A stretch of 64,000 bases of DNA from positions 3,782,001 through 3,846,000 of the forward strand of contig NZ_CP063400.1 of NCBI RefSeq assembly GCF_021729865.1, given 5' to 3'. The stretch is from Hydrogenophaga sp. SL48. GTDB taxonomy: Bacteria > Pseudomonadota > Gammaproteobacteria > Burkholderiales > Burkholderiaceae_C. A program made the translations under genes and the position numbers. The notes below the pieces were generated by a model. The model ran no database searches, was not told the origin of the DNA, and saw only the letters and a list, made by a program, of their open reading frames with translations. Positions 34,925-43,710 of the stretch are shown in pieces. Each line of letters begins with the position of its first letter. Within the stretch, counting starts at the first letter, position 1.

Positions 34925-35701
34925 TCAGGCGGGCACGCGCCTGGGGCGGAACACCCCGGCATCTTCATAGTAAGCGGGGTCTTCATTGGCGAGGCACCAG
35001 CCCGGCACACCGAGCACCGGCAGCGGCGTGAAGGGTTTGGCGCCCAGCTCGGCCGCCGTCAGGCGAGCGGCCAGCCAGGCGTCCCACGCCGCCAGGTCGT
35101 CGCCCAGGGCCAGTGGCACCGGCTCGCGGTAGACATGGCCGGTGATGGACTTGTAGGGCGCGACCAGCTTCTCCAGCAAGGCGTGGCCAAACAGCACCAG
35201 CCGCGCCTGTGCCCACAGGGGCCGCAGCTCCACGAAAAGGCGCGGCCACTCGCGCGCGATCAGCGCGTCCCAGAGCGCGTCCGGGGCCTGCAGCAGCACG
35301 GCGTTTTCATCGAACAGCGTGATCGCGTCGCGCACCGGCCCCCGCACCTGGCCCACGCCGGCCTGCTGGATCTCGGCCGCCTGCAACCGGTTGAGCAGGC
35401 GCTTGGTGGCGGGGAAACGTTGCCAGCACAGGCCGTTGAAGAAGTCGTGCAGGCCTTCGCGCGTGGGCACGCTGCCGGTGTCGAAGATGAACCGCTCGTA
35501 GGCCATGCCCTCGGGCAACTCGGTCTGTGGGACGAAGCGCGGGCCGGCGGCGCCCACGCGCTGCGTCAGCGCCTGCGGCAGCGGCACGCCTTGTTCGCAG
35601 GCGCTGCGCACCGCCTCGCCCGCTTCGGCGAACGGCGCGTTCCAGGGCTGAGCCCAGTCGGGCGCCGGCCAGGTCTGCTCCGTCTTGCCCACCGCACACA
35701 T
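34925..35701 (-). CDS. DUF3025 family protein
   Basis: 258 residues. The pattern ETELPEGMAYERFIFDTG-like QTELPEGMAYERFI, and HDFFNGLCWQRFPATKRLLNRLQA identify DUF3025, a betaproteobacterial family of unknown function. It begins only five bases after the pyrC stop, so it is probably in the same transcript. Confidence 0.88.
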   Translation of the reverse strand: MCAVGKTEQTWPAPDWAQPWNAPFAEAGEAVRSACEQGVPLPQALTQRVGAAGPRFVPQTELPEGMAYERFIFDTGSVPTREGLHDFFNGLCWQRFPATKRLLNRLQAAEIQQAGVGQVRGPVRDAITLFDENAVLLQAPDALWDALIAREWPRLFVELRPLWAQARLVLFGHALLEKLVAPYKSITGHVYREPVPLALGDDLAAWDAWLAARLTAAELGAKPFTPLPVLGVPGWCLANEDPAYYEDAGVFRPRRVPA

Positions 35702-35706
35702 GCGGA

Positions 35707-36759
35707 TCAGGCCACCAGCTTCCAGGGCAATGCCTCACCCGAACGCAGCGGCTTCAGCTCGGCCTCACCGAAGGCAAAGCTCTCGGGCGGCGTCCAGCTT
35801 TCGCGCTTCAGCGTGATGGTGCCGGTGTTGCGCGGCAGGCCGTAGAAGTCCGCGCCGTGGAAGCTCGCGAAGCCTTCCAGTTTGTCGAGCGCTCCGGCGA
35901 CATCAAACGCCTCGGCGTACATCTCGATCGCGGCGTGCGCGGTGTAGCAGCCGGCGCAGCCCGTGGCGTGCTCCTTCAGGTGCGCCGGGTGCGGCGCGCT
36001 GTCGGTGCCGAGGAAGAATTTGGCGTTGCCACCCGTGGCGGCGGCCACCAGGGCCTGGCGGTGGGTCTCGCGCTTCAGGACCGGCAGGCAGTAGTAGTGC
36101 GGGCGGATGCCGCCGGTGAAGATGGCGTTGCGGTTGTAGAGCAGGTGGTGCGCGGTGATGGTCGCGCCGAGGTGGCGATCAGACCCGGCCACGTACTGCG
36201 CGGCCTCCTTGGTCGTGATGTGCTCCATCACGACCTTGAGTTCGGGGAAGTCGCGGCGCAGCGGGATCAGTTGCTGCTCGATGAACACGGCCTCGCGGTC
36301 GAACAGGTCGATGTCGGGGCTGGTGACTTCGCCGTGCACCAGCAGCAGCATGCCGGCCTTCTGCATGGCTTCGAGCGTCTTGTACGTCTTGCGGAGGTCG
36401 GTCACGCCGGCGTCGCTGTTGGTGGTGGCACCGGCCGGGTAGAGCTTGGCGGCGACCACGCCGGCGTCCCTGGCACGCGCGATCTCGTCGGCCGGCAGGT
36501 TGTCGGTGAGGTACAGGGTCATCAGCGGTTCGAAGGCCATGCCCGCGGGCACAGCGGCGCGGATGCGCTCGGCGTAGGCCAGGGCCTGGGCCGCGGTGGT
36601 CACCGGCGGCTTGAGGTTGGGCATGATGATCGCGCGGCCGAACTGGGCCGCCGTGTGCGGCACCACGGTGTGCAGGGCCTCGCCGTCGCGCACGTGCAGG
36701 TGCCAGTCGTCGGGGCGGGTGATGGTGAGGGTTTGGGGGGAAGAGACTGGGGCGTTCAT
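35707..36759 (-). CDS. pyrC: Dihydroorotase
   Basis: 350 residues. PyrC closes carbamoyl aspartate to dihydroorotate in pyrimidine synthesis. The zinc motif HLHVRD is at 20-25; Lys105 in AAKLYPAG is the lysine that is carboxylated to bridge the metals, and HHLLYN and GTDSAPH hold further ligands. It lies downstream of a type B copy, with DUF3025 following. Confidence 0.95.
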   Translation of the reverse strand: MNAPVSSPQTLTITRPDDWHLHVRDGEALHTVVPHTAAQFGRAIIMPNLKPPVTTAAQALAYAERIRAAVPAGMAFEPLMTLYLTDNLPADEIARARDAGVVAAKLYPAGATTNSDAGVTDLRKTYKTLEAMQKAGMLLLVHGEVTSPDIDLFDREAVFIEQQLIPLRRDFPELKVVMEHITTKEAAQYVAGSDRHLGATITAHHLLYNRNAIFTGGIRPHYYCLPVLKRETHRQALVAAATGGNAKFFLGTDSAPHPAHLKEHATGCAGCYTAHAAIEMYAEAFDVAGALDKLEGFASFHGADFYGLPRNTGTITLKRESWTPPESFAFGEAELKPLRSGEALPWKLVA

Positions 36760-36779
36760 GCCCCGGATTCTCCCACCGC

Positions 36780-36852
36780 TGCGCCGCCTGCGGCGTCACC
36801 CCCTCAAGGGGGCGCAGCCAGCGGCCCGGCAAAGCCGGTTCCGCGGCTGCCT
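36780..36852 (-). repeat. Type B intergenic element, copy 8 (reverse)
   Basis: Reverse copy just upstream of the pyrC start region and downstream of the LysR gene. Confidence 0.88.
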
Positions 36853-36882
36853 TGTCAGAGCCTCGGCAAGCGAACGGTTCCG

Positions 36883-37809
36883 TCAGGCCTTGGCCGCAGC
36901 GGCCAGGTGTTTTTCCAGGTCTTCCCAGAACACATCCACCGTGCCCTTGGCCTTGCGCGTGCCGGGCCGCTCGCGGTAGATGCGGATGTCCAGCGAGGTG
37001 TCCAGTCCCTGCCCTGCGCTCACCAGCCGCTTGCCTCGCAGCTCGCGCCGCACAGCGCTGGCGGGCAGGAACGCGACGCCGTGGCCCTCGAGCGCCATGG
37101 CCTTGAGGCCTTCGGACATGTCGGTTTCGTAGATGCGGTCCAGGTGCACCGGCGTCGGGCTCTGCTTGAGCACCTGCTCCACCGCACGGCCCATGTAGGC
37201 GCCGGGCGCATAGGCCAGGTAGGGCAAGGGGTGGGCCACCGTGCCGGGCAGCGTGAACAGCGGTTCGCCCTGCTCGTTGGGCTTCACGAACGGCGCCAGC
37301 GTCTCGCGCCCGAGTGGCAGCATCTCGTAGCGCGCGGCGTCGAGCTGGATCGGCTGCGAGGTGTGGTGGTAGGCGATCAGCAGGTCGCAGCTGCCTTCAA
37401 CCAGCCGCATCACGGCATCGTGCACGTTGAGCGCGATCAGGCGGCTCTTGATGGGACCGCAGCTCTCGCGCAGGCCCGAGAGCCAGGCCGGAAAGAAGGT
37501 GAAGGCCAGCGTGTGCGGCACGGCGAACTCGATCACGTCCTGCGCCGCGGCGGTGTGGGCGCGCAGCATGGCGCGTGTGCTCTGCAGCGCCTGCAGCATC
37601 TCGATCGACTGGTCGTAGAGCGTCTGCCCGGCGGGCGTGAGCCGCGTGGGATAAGACGAGCGGTCCACCAGATCGGTGCCGGCCCAGGCCTCCAGCGACT
37701 GGATGCGGCGCGAGAACGCGGGCTGGGTCACGTGGCGCAGCTGCGCCGAGCGGCTGAAGCTGCGCGTTTCAGCCAGGCTCACAAAGTCTTCCAGCCACTT
37801 GGTTTCCAT
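36883..37809 (-). CDS. LysR-family regulator, HypT (YjiE)-like
   Basis: 308 residues. The N-terminus METKWLEDFVSLAETRSFSRSAQLRHVTQPAFSRRIQSLEAW is the HypT-type helix-turn-helix, and YMGRAVEQVL with GLKAMALEGHGVAFLP matches the effector domain of that group. HypT in E. coli responds to hypochlorite. Here the gene is divergent from a CoA-transferase gene, which it may regulate, so the ligand could differ. Confidence 0.82.
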   Translation of the reverse strand: METKWLEDFVSLAETRSFSRSAQLRHVTQPAFSRRIQSLEAWAGTDLVDRSSYPTRLTPAGQTLYDQSIEMLQALQSTRAMLRAHTAAAQDVIEFAVPHTLAFTFFPAWLSGLRESCGPIKSRLIALNVHDAVMRLVEGSCDLLIAYHHTSQPIQLDAARYEMLPLGRETLAPFVKPNEQGEPLFTLPGTVAHPLPYLAYAPGAYMGRAVEQVLKQSPTPVHLDRIYETDMSEGLKAMALEGHGVAFLPASAVRRELRGKRLVSAGQGLDTSLDIRIYRERPGTRKAKGTVDVFWEDLEKHLAAAAKA

Positions 37810-37892
37810 GGCCGCGGATTATGCGCGCGGGGGAATCCGGCCGCTGTTTGACGCTTTGCGATCCCGGGCATCCGTTACGATAGCCAAAACCT

Positions 37893-37904
37893 AGGGTTAA
37901 CCCT
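37893..37904 (+). promoter_or_regulatory. AGGGTTAACCCT palindrome before the CoA-transferase gene
   Basis: A perfect 12-bp palindrome 13 bases before the start of the CoA-transferase gene and in the LysR/CoA-transferase gap. A related sequence (complement CTAGGGTTGACCCC) is at 52088-52101. Candidate regulator site; the protein is unknown. Confidence 0.5.
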
Positions 37905-37917
37905 GATATCTCACGAC

Positions 37918-39504
37918 ATGACACAGAATCCGCCCCCCGTCTTCCCGTCCCGCATCGCCCACGCCGGCCTGCGCCAGAAAATCATGTCGGCCGACGCGGC
38001 CGCCGCCCTCATCGAACACGGCGACCACGTGGGCATGAGCGGCTTCACCGGCGCCGGTTACCCCAAAGCCATTCCACTCGCGCTGGCGCAGCACATTCAG
38101 ACGCACCACGACGCGGGCAAGGATTTCCGCATCGGCGTCTGGACCGGCGCCTCGACCGCGCCCGAGCTCGACGGCGCGCTCGCCAAGGTCGGCGGCATGG
38201 ACATGCGCCTGCCCTACCAGTCGGACCCGACCTGCCGCGCGCGCATCAACGACGGCGAGATGGCCTACATCGACATCCACCTCTCGCACGTGGCGCAGTA
38301 CGTGTGGTTCGGTTTCCTCGGCAAGCTCAACGTGGCGGTGATCGAGGTCGCGGGCATCCTGGAAGACGGCCGCCTGATCCCGGCCACCTCGGTGGGCAAC
38401 AACAAGACCTGGCTGGACCAGGCCGACAAGGTGATCCTGGAGGTCAACCACGGCCACACCCTGGGCCTGGAAGGCATGCACGACATCTACTACGGCACCG
38501 AGCGCCCGCCGCACCGCAAGCCGATCCCCATGACGCACGCGGGCGACCGCATCGGCGAGCCCTACCTGCGCTGCGACCCGGCCAAGGTGATCGCCATCGT
38601 CGAGACGAACCTGCCCGACCGCGACACGCGCTTTTCGGCGCCCGACGAAGCCTCAAAGCGCATCGCCGGCCACCTGATGGCCTTCCTGCAAGACGAAGTG
38701 AAACAAGGGCGCCTGCCGCCCGAGCTGCTGCCGCTGCAGTCGGGCGTGGGCAACATCGCCAACGCCGTGATGGAAAGCCTGAACGATGGCCCGTTCAATG
38801 ACCTGCAGGGCTACACCGAGGTGCTGCAGGACGGCATGCTGGCCATGCTCAAGTCCGGCAAGATGGCCATGGCCTCGTCCACCGCGCTCTCGTTTTCGGC
38901 GCCTGTGATGCAGGAGTTCCTGGCCAACCTGGACTTCTACCGCGAGCGCATCGTGCTGCGGCCACAGGAGATCAGCAACCACCCCGAGGTGATCCGCCGC
39001 CTGGGCATCATCGCCATGAACGGCATGATCGAAGCCGACCTCTACGGCAACGTGAACTCCACCCACGTGATGGGCACGCGCATCATGAACGGCATCGGCG
39101 GCTCGGGCGACTTCGCGCGCAACGCCTACCTTTCGGTGTTCATGACGCCGTCCACCGCCAAGGGCGGCAGCATCAGCTGCATCGTGCCCATGGTCAGCCA
39201 CGTGGACCACACCGAACACGACGTGCAGATCATCGTGACCGAACAGGGCCTGGCCGACCTGCGCGGCCTGTCACCGCGCCAGCGTTCGCGCCGCATCATC
39301 GAACGCTGTGCGCACCCCGACTTCCAGCCCGCGCTGCTGGACTATGTGGAACGCAGCGAGGCCAACGCCCGCGCGGGCCACGCGGGCATGCACACGCCGC
39401 ACCTGCTGGACGAGGCACTGTCGTGGCACAGCCGGTATGAGCAAACGGGCAGCATGAAGTCTCAGTCGGAGCCCGACTGCTGCAGCGCCCACATCCCTGC
39501 GTAG
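37918..39504 (+). CDS. Acetyl-CoA hydrolase/transferase family, succinate-CoA-transferase type
   Basis: 528 residues. The N-terminal domain has GFTGAGYPKAIPLALA, and the C-terminal domain GSGDFARNAYLSVFMTPSTAKGGSISCIVPMVSHVDHTEHDVQIIVTEQG. The catalytic glutamate that forms the glutamyl-CoA intermediate in this family is Glu301 in GYTEVLQDG. Members transfer CoA between succinyl-CoA and acetate or another acid. The last 43 bases overlap the convergent Atm1-like gene. Confidence 0.9.
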   Translation: MTQNPPPVFPSRIAHAGLRQKIMSADAAAALIEHGDHVGMSGFTGAGYPKAIPLALAQHIQTHHDAGKDFRIGVWTGASTAPELDGALAKVGGMDMRLPYQSDPTCRARINDGEMAYIDIHLSHVAQYVWFGFLGKLNVAVIEVAGILEDGRLIPATSVGNNKTWLDQADKVILEVNHGHTLGLEGMHDIYYGTERPPHRKPIPMTHAGDRIGEPYLRCDPAKVIAIVETNLPDRDTRFSAPDEASKRIAGHLMAFLQDEVKQGRLPPELLPLQSGVGNIANAVMESLNDGPFNDLQGYTEVLQDGMLAMLKSGKMAMASSTALSFSAPVMQEFLANLDFYRERIVLRPQEISNHPEVIRRLGIIAMNGMIEADLYGNVNSTHVMGTRIMNGIGGSGDFARNAYLSVFMTPSTAKGGSISCIVPMVSHVDHTEHDVQIIVTEQGLADLRGLSPRQRSRRIIERCAHPDFQPALLDYVERSEANARAGHAGMHTPHLLDEALSWHSRYEQTGSMKSQSEPDCCSAHIPA

Positions 39505-41324
39505 GTGCCGCCTCTGGACACGAGGTCGGCGTGCGTGCCACGCTCGACGATCTCGCCATTGACGAGCACCAGGATCTCGTGCGCATCCACCACCGTCGAC
39601 AAGCGGTGCGCAATCACCAGCGAGGTCTTGTTGCGCGCCGCGCTCTTCAGCTCCGCCTGGATCGCGCGCTCGTTGGCCGAGTCCAGCGCCGAGGTCGCCT
39701 CGTCGAAGATCACGATGGGTGGGTTCTTCAGCAGCGTGCGCGCGATCGCCACCCGCTGCTTCTCGCCACCCGACAGCTTCAGGCCACGCTCGCCCACCGT
39801 CGTGGCGTAACCCAGCGGCAGCTTTTCGATGAAGCCGTGGATGTGCGCGGCCTGCGCCGCGGCCACCGCGGCCTCGTGCCCCGCGTCGGGCCGGCCATAA
39901 AGGATGTTGTATTCGATGGTGTCGTTGAACAGCACCGTGTCCTGCGGCACGATACCGATGGCCTGGCGCACGCTGGACTGCGTGACCTCACGGATGTCCT
40001 GGCCGTTGATGGTGATGCGGCCACCACCGTGCGGACCGCCCGGCTCATGGTTCGTCACATCGTAGAAGCGGTAAAGCAAGCGGGCCAGCGTGCTCTTGCC
40101 CGAACCCGAAGGCCCGACCACCGCCACCGTCTTGCCCGCCGGAATGTCGAAACTGATGCCGTGCAGGATCTCGCGCGCCGGTTCGTACGAGAAACGCACG
40201 TTCTCGAACTTCACCGCAGGCGGGCCGTCGAGCACCAGCGGCTGCGCGCCCGGCTGGTCGGCGATCTCGCGCTCCTTCTCCAGCAGCACGAACATCTTGT
40301 CCAGATCGGTCAGGCTCTGCTTGATCTCGCGGTACAGCACACCCAGAAAACCCAGCGGGATGTAGAGCTGGATCATGAAAGCGTTGACCATGACCAGGTC
40401 GCCCAGCGTCATGTGGCCCTCGGCCACGCCCTGCGTGGCCCGGTACAGCATCAGCACCAGTGCCACCGCGATCACCAGCTGCTGCCCGGTGTTGAGCAGC
40501 GAGAGCGTGGTCTGGCTCTTGATGCGCGCACGGCGCAACTTCTCCAGCGCCTCGTCGTAGCGCCGCGCCTCGAAGGCTTCGTTGTTGAAGTACTTGACGG
40601 TCTCGTAGTTCAGCAGCGAGTCGATGGCGCGCGTCTGGCTGGTCGATTCCAGCTCGTTCATCTCGCGCCGGAACTTGGTGCGCCACTCGGTCACGGTCAC
40701 GGTGAAGCTCACATAGAGCACCAGCGCCACCAGCGTGATCCACACATAACCCATGTCGAACTTGGTGCCCAGCAGCGTGAGCACCATCACCACCTCGATG
40801 AGCGTGGGGAAGATGCTGTAGAGCGAGTACGAGATCAGCGACTGCACGCCGCGCGTGCCGCGCTCGATGTCGCGCGTCATGCCGCCGGTCTGGCGCTCCA
40901 GGTGGAAACGCAGGCTCAAGGCGTGCAGGTGGCCGAACACCTGCAGCGCGATGCTGCGCGTGGCGCCCTCGGTGGCCTTGGCGAACACCAGCTCGCGCAG
41001 CTCGGTGAACAGGCTGGTGGACAGGCGCAGCAGGCCGTAGGCCAGCAGCAGGCCCAGCGGCACCACCAGCATCGCCTCGACGCTGCCGGGCTTGATCGTC
41101 ATCGCGTCCACCAGCTCCTTGAGCAGCAGCGGCACGCCCACGTTGGCCATCTTGGCCGCCACCATGAAGCCCAGCGCAAAACCGACGCGCCATTTGTATT
41201 GCCACAGGTAGGGGAACAGGCGCTGCAACGTGGCCCAGTCGGAGCGGCGCGGCGCCGGCCCGGCAGCGGTGTCCGGCCCGGCGGGCAAGGGAATGGAGGC
41301 ACGGGACGAAGAAGAGGGGCGCAT
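39462..41324 (-). CDS. Atm1/ABCB7-like ABC half-transporter
   Basis: 620 residues from the ATG giving MRPSSSSRASIP (a TTG three codons earlier is possible). Six membrane segments include the Atm1 mark SLLNYETVKYFNNE, followed by an ATPase domain with Walker A GPSGSGKST, signature LSGGEKQRVAIART and VIFDEATSALDS. Atm1-type exporters move glutathione polysulfide-like compounds for cytosolic iron-sulfur assembly. It runs convergently with, and overlaps, the CoA-transferase gene; the thioesterase is divergent 39 bases away. Confidence 0.87.
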   Translation of the reverse strand: MRPSSSSRASIPLPAGPDTAAGPAPRRSDWATLQRLFPYLWQYKWRVGFALGFMVAAKMANVGVPLLLKELVDAMTIKPGSVEAMLVVPLGLLLAYGLLRLSTSLFTELRELVFAKATEGATRSIALQVFGHLHALSLRFHLERQTGGMTRDIERGTRGVQSLISYSLYSIFPTLIEVVMVLTLLGTKFDMGYVWITLVALVLYVSFTVTVTEWRTKFRREMNELESTSQTRAIDSLLNYETVKYFNNEAFEARRYDEALEKLRRARIKSQTTLSLLNTGQQLVIAVALVLMLYRATQGVAEGHMTLGDLVMVNAFMIQLYIPLGFLGVLYREIKQSLTDLDKMFVLLEKEREIADQPGAQPLVLDGPPAVKFENVRFSYEPAREILHGISFDIPAGKTVAVVGPSGSGKSTLARLLYRFYDVTNHEPGGPHGGGRITINGQDIREVTQSSVRQAIGIVPQDTVLFNDTIEYNILYGRPDAGHEAAVAAAQAAHIHGFIEKLPLGYATTVGERGLKLSGGEKQRVAIARTLLKNPPIVIFDEATSALDSANERAIQAELKSAARNKTSLVIAHRLSTVVDAHEILVLVNGEIVERGTHADLVSRGGTYAGMWALQQSGSD

Positions 41325-41363
41325 GCGGGACAATGGGGCAAGAGTTATTCAGAGATTGTGCCC

Positions 41364-41795
41364 ATGTCCAACGAATCAAGCCCCCGCCCGGAAACCACCT
41401 TGCCGCAAGACCGTGAACTCGTGCTCAAGGTCATCCCGATGCCGGCCGACTGCAACGCCAACGGCGACATCTTCGGCGGCTGGGTCATGGCCCAGGTCGA
41501 TCTGGCGGGGGCGGTGGTGCCGGCCCGCTACTGCCGGGACCGCATGGTCACCGTGGCGGTCAACCAGTTCATCTTCAAGCAACCGGTGCGCGTGGGCGAC
41601 ATCCTGAGTTTCTTCGCCCACGTCACGCGCATCGGCAACACCTCGATCACCGTGCAGGTCGAGGTGTTCGCCGAGCGCTTTGGCACCCAGGGTCAGTACG
41701 TGAAGGTGACCGAGGCCAGCCTGACCTACGTCGCCATCGGACTGGACGGCCGGCCGCAGCAGATCCCCCGCGAGGGGTGGCAGCCGCCCGCCTGA
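41364..41795 (+). CDS. Acyl-CoA thioesterase, YciA-like hotdog
   Basis: 143 residues. The motif MPADCNANGDIFGGWVMAQVDLAG is the YciA/BFIT-type signature with the catalytic Asp in GGWVMAQVD. The family hydrolyses acyl-CoA. A longer frame reaches far upstream into the Atm1-like gene and is a shadow. The start is divergent from the Atm1-like gene. Confidence 0.9.
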   Translation: MSNESSPRPETTLPQDRELVLKVIPMPADCNANGDIFGGWVMAQVDLAGAVVPARYCRDRMVTVAVNQFIFKQPVRVGDILSFFAHVTRIGNTSITVQVEVFAERFGTQGQYVKVTEASLTYVAIGLDGRPQQIPREGWQPPA

Positions 41796-41828
41796 TCGGG
41801 CCCCGGCCCGGGGTGGGTCCGGCTAAGA

Positions 41829-41842
41829 TTGTCCATGGACAA
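41829..41842 (+). promoter_or_regulatory. TTGTCCATGGACAA palindrome before the IclR gene
   Basis: A perfect 14-bp palindrome ending 26 bases before the IclR ATG. The same arms TTGT-N6-ACAA recur at 47743 and 48512, so it is the probable IclR binding site and autoregulatory operator. Confidence 0.65.
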
Positions 41843-41868
41843 ATTCTTTCCATGGAGCCACAACCCCG

Positions 41869-42681
41869 ATGCCACCCGAAACCAAAACCGCCCGGCAGTC
41901 CAGCGCACCGGTGAAGAAGAGCGTGCGCGTGCGCGATGTGCCGGCGGTGACCCGGTCCATCGCCATCCTGCGGCTGCTGGGGCGAACCAACCAGGCCATG
42001 GGCGTCAAGGCCATCGCCGACGAGCTGGGCCTGGTGCCCAGCACCTGCCTGCACATCCTGCGGGTGCTGGTGAGTGAAGAGCTGGTGAAGCTGGAGCCGG
42101 GCACCAAGCACTACGCGCTCGGCAGCGGCATGATCAGCCTGGCCCGCAGCGTGCTCAAAGGGGGAAGTTTTGCCCAGCTGGCCCAGCCAGGGCTGGACCG
42201 GCTGGCGTCGGCCTATGGCGTGACGGCGATGGGCGTGGAGGTGACCCCCAAGCAGACGGTGGTGGTGCTGGCCCTGTCGAAGTCGGACCAGCCGTTCCGC
42301 GTGCACACCGATGTGGGCAGCCAGTTTTCGTCCCTGGTGAGTGCCACCGGGCGCCTGATCGCCGCGTACAGCGGTGACAACTGGACCGTGCTGCGCAAGA
42401 AGTTCGGGGCCATCGAGTGGGACAAGGCCCCGGGCTTTGCCCAGTGGAAGAAGGAAGTCGAAGAAACCCGGGTTCGGGGCTGGAGCGTGGACCGCGACAA
42501 CTTCATGAGTGGCATCACGGTCGTGGCGGTGCCCATCTTCGAGCCCTCGGGCCGCCTCATGCACACGCTGGTGGCCGTCGGCCTGTCCAGCCAGCTGAAT
42601 GCGGCCGCCACGTCGCAGCTGGCGGCCGCGATGCAGCGGGAAGCCCGGTCGATCGCGGACCTGCTGCTCGACCGGCACTGA
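41869..42681 (+). CDS. IclR-family transcriptional regulator
   Basis: 270 residues. The N-terminal winged helix (VTRSIAILRLLGRTNQAMGVKAIADELGLVPSTCLHILRVLVSEELV) is followed by an IclR effector domain (GRLIAAYSGDNW, GWSVDRDNFMSGITVVAVPIFEPSGRLMHTLVAVGL). IclR regulators control aromatic and carboxylic acid catabolism. It is the first gene beside the catabolic cluster and convergent with the Bug gene. Three likely operators in the region are listed separately. Confidence 0.93.
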   Translation: MPPETKTARQSSAPVKKSVRVRDVPAVTRSIAILRLLGRTNQAMGVKAIADELGLVPSTCLHILRVLVSEELVKLEPGTKHYALGSGMISLARSVLKGGSFAQLAQPGLDRLASAYGVTAMGVEVTPKQTVVVLALSKSDQPFRVHTDVGSQFSSLVSATGRLIAAYSGDNWTVLRKKFGAIEWDKAPGFAQWKKEVEETRVRGWSVDRDNFMSGITVVAVPIFEPSGRLMHTLVAVGLSSQLNAAATSQLAAAMQREARSIADLLLDRH

Positions 42682-42712
42682 CGCCACCCGCCGGCCGCGC
42701 TCCGGACCGGCC

Positions 42713-43675
42713 TCAATCGACCCGGATGTCGGCGCGTTTGATCACCGGCTCCCACTTCCTGCGCTCGGCGTTCGCGAAGTCGGCCAGTTGCGCAGGCGTC
42801 CCGCCCGCGGGGTCAAAACCCAGCTCCAGCAGGCGCTGCCGGGTTTCCGGTTGCATCAGCACCTTGTTGACGGCCGCATTCAAGGTCTGGATGACCGCCG
42901 GTGGCGTGCCCCTGGGCGCATAGAGGGCGTTCCAGGCCACCACCTCGAACCCGCTGAAGCCCTGCTCCGCCACGGTCTTGACACCCGGAACCAGGCCGCT
43001 GGGCTGGGCCGAGGTCACCCCCAGGGCCCGCACCTTGCCCGAAGCCAGGTGGGGGCGCAGCGCCGTCGGGGTGTCGACCACCGCCGGGAGTTGCCCGCCC
43101 AGCAGGTCCGTCATGGCGTTGCCCGAGCCCTTGTACGGCACGCCGAAGAGCTCCACCGACGAGAGGTCCTTCAGCAACTCGACCACCAGCCGCGCGGTGG
43201 TGCTGGGCATGGCGATGTCGGCGCTGCGCGGGTTGCGTTTCGAAAGGGCCACGAGTTCGGCGGCCGAGGTGATCCGCGAAGCGCTGTTCACGGCCATCAC
43301 CATGGGGAAGGTGCCGACGAGCGCGATCGGCTCAAAGTCCAGCGCGGGATCGAACGGAAGCTTGCCGTACAGAAACGGGTTGAGCACATGGGTGGCGTTG
43401 GTGCCCATGGTCAGGGTGTACCCGTCGGGCGCGGCCTGCTTGACCAGTTCGGTGCCGAGGTTGCCCCCGGCGCCGGCGCGGTTCTCGATCACGATCGGCT
43501 GCCCCAGGTCCTTGGCCATCAGGCCGGCCAGGTAGCGGGTGGCGATGTCGGTGCCCTGCCCTGCGGCGTAGGCGACGACGATCTTGATGGGCCGCGACGG
43601 GTAGGGCTGCGCGTGGACGGCCATGGTGGTCGTCAGTGCGCAAGCGGCGGTGATGAAGATGTTGAGCAATCGCAT
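42713..43675 (-). CDS. Bug-family periplasmic binding protein (TctC type)
   Basis: 320 residues with a cleavable signal peptide (MRLLNIFITAACALTTTMAVHAQ). Typical Bug features follow: YPSRPIKIVVAYAAGQGTD, VIENRAGAGGNLGTELV and APDGYTLTMGTNATHVLNPFLY. Bug proteins capture carboxylates and aromatic acids, sometimes without a dedicated TctAB pair; none is nearby. It is the last gene of the CoA cluster. Confidence 0.9.
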   Translation of the reverse strand: MRLLNIFITAACALTTTMAVHAQPYPSRPIKIVVAYAAGQGTDIATRYLAGLMAKDLGQPIVIENRAGAGGNLGTELVKQAAPDGYTLTMGTNATHVLNPFLYGKLPFDPALDFEPIALVGTFPMVMAVNSASRITSAAELVALSKRNPRSADIAMPSTTARLVVELLKDLSSVELFGVPYKGSGNAMTDLLGGQLPAVVDTPTALRPHLASGKVRALGVTSAQPSGLVPGVKTVAEQGFSGFEVVAWNALYAPRGTPPAVIQTLNAAVNKVLMQPETRQRLLELGFDPAGGTPAQLADFANAERRKWEPVIKRADIRVD

Positions 43676-43710
43676 GTCTGTCTCCTTCTATTGTGATGAC
43701 CAAATGGCCT

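Noticed and set aside
42978..43535. A 185-codon plus-strand frame opposite the Bug gene
   Set aside because: The composition and lack of motifs indicate a shadow frame; the minus-strand Bug protein is a clear family match.
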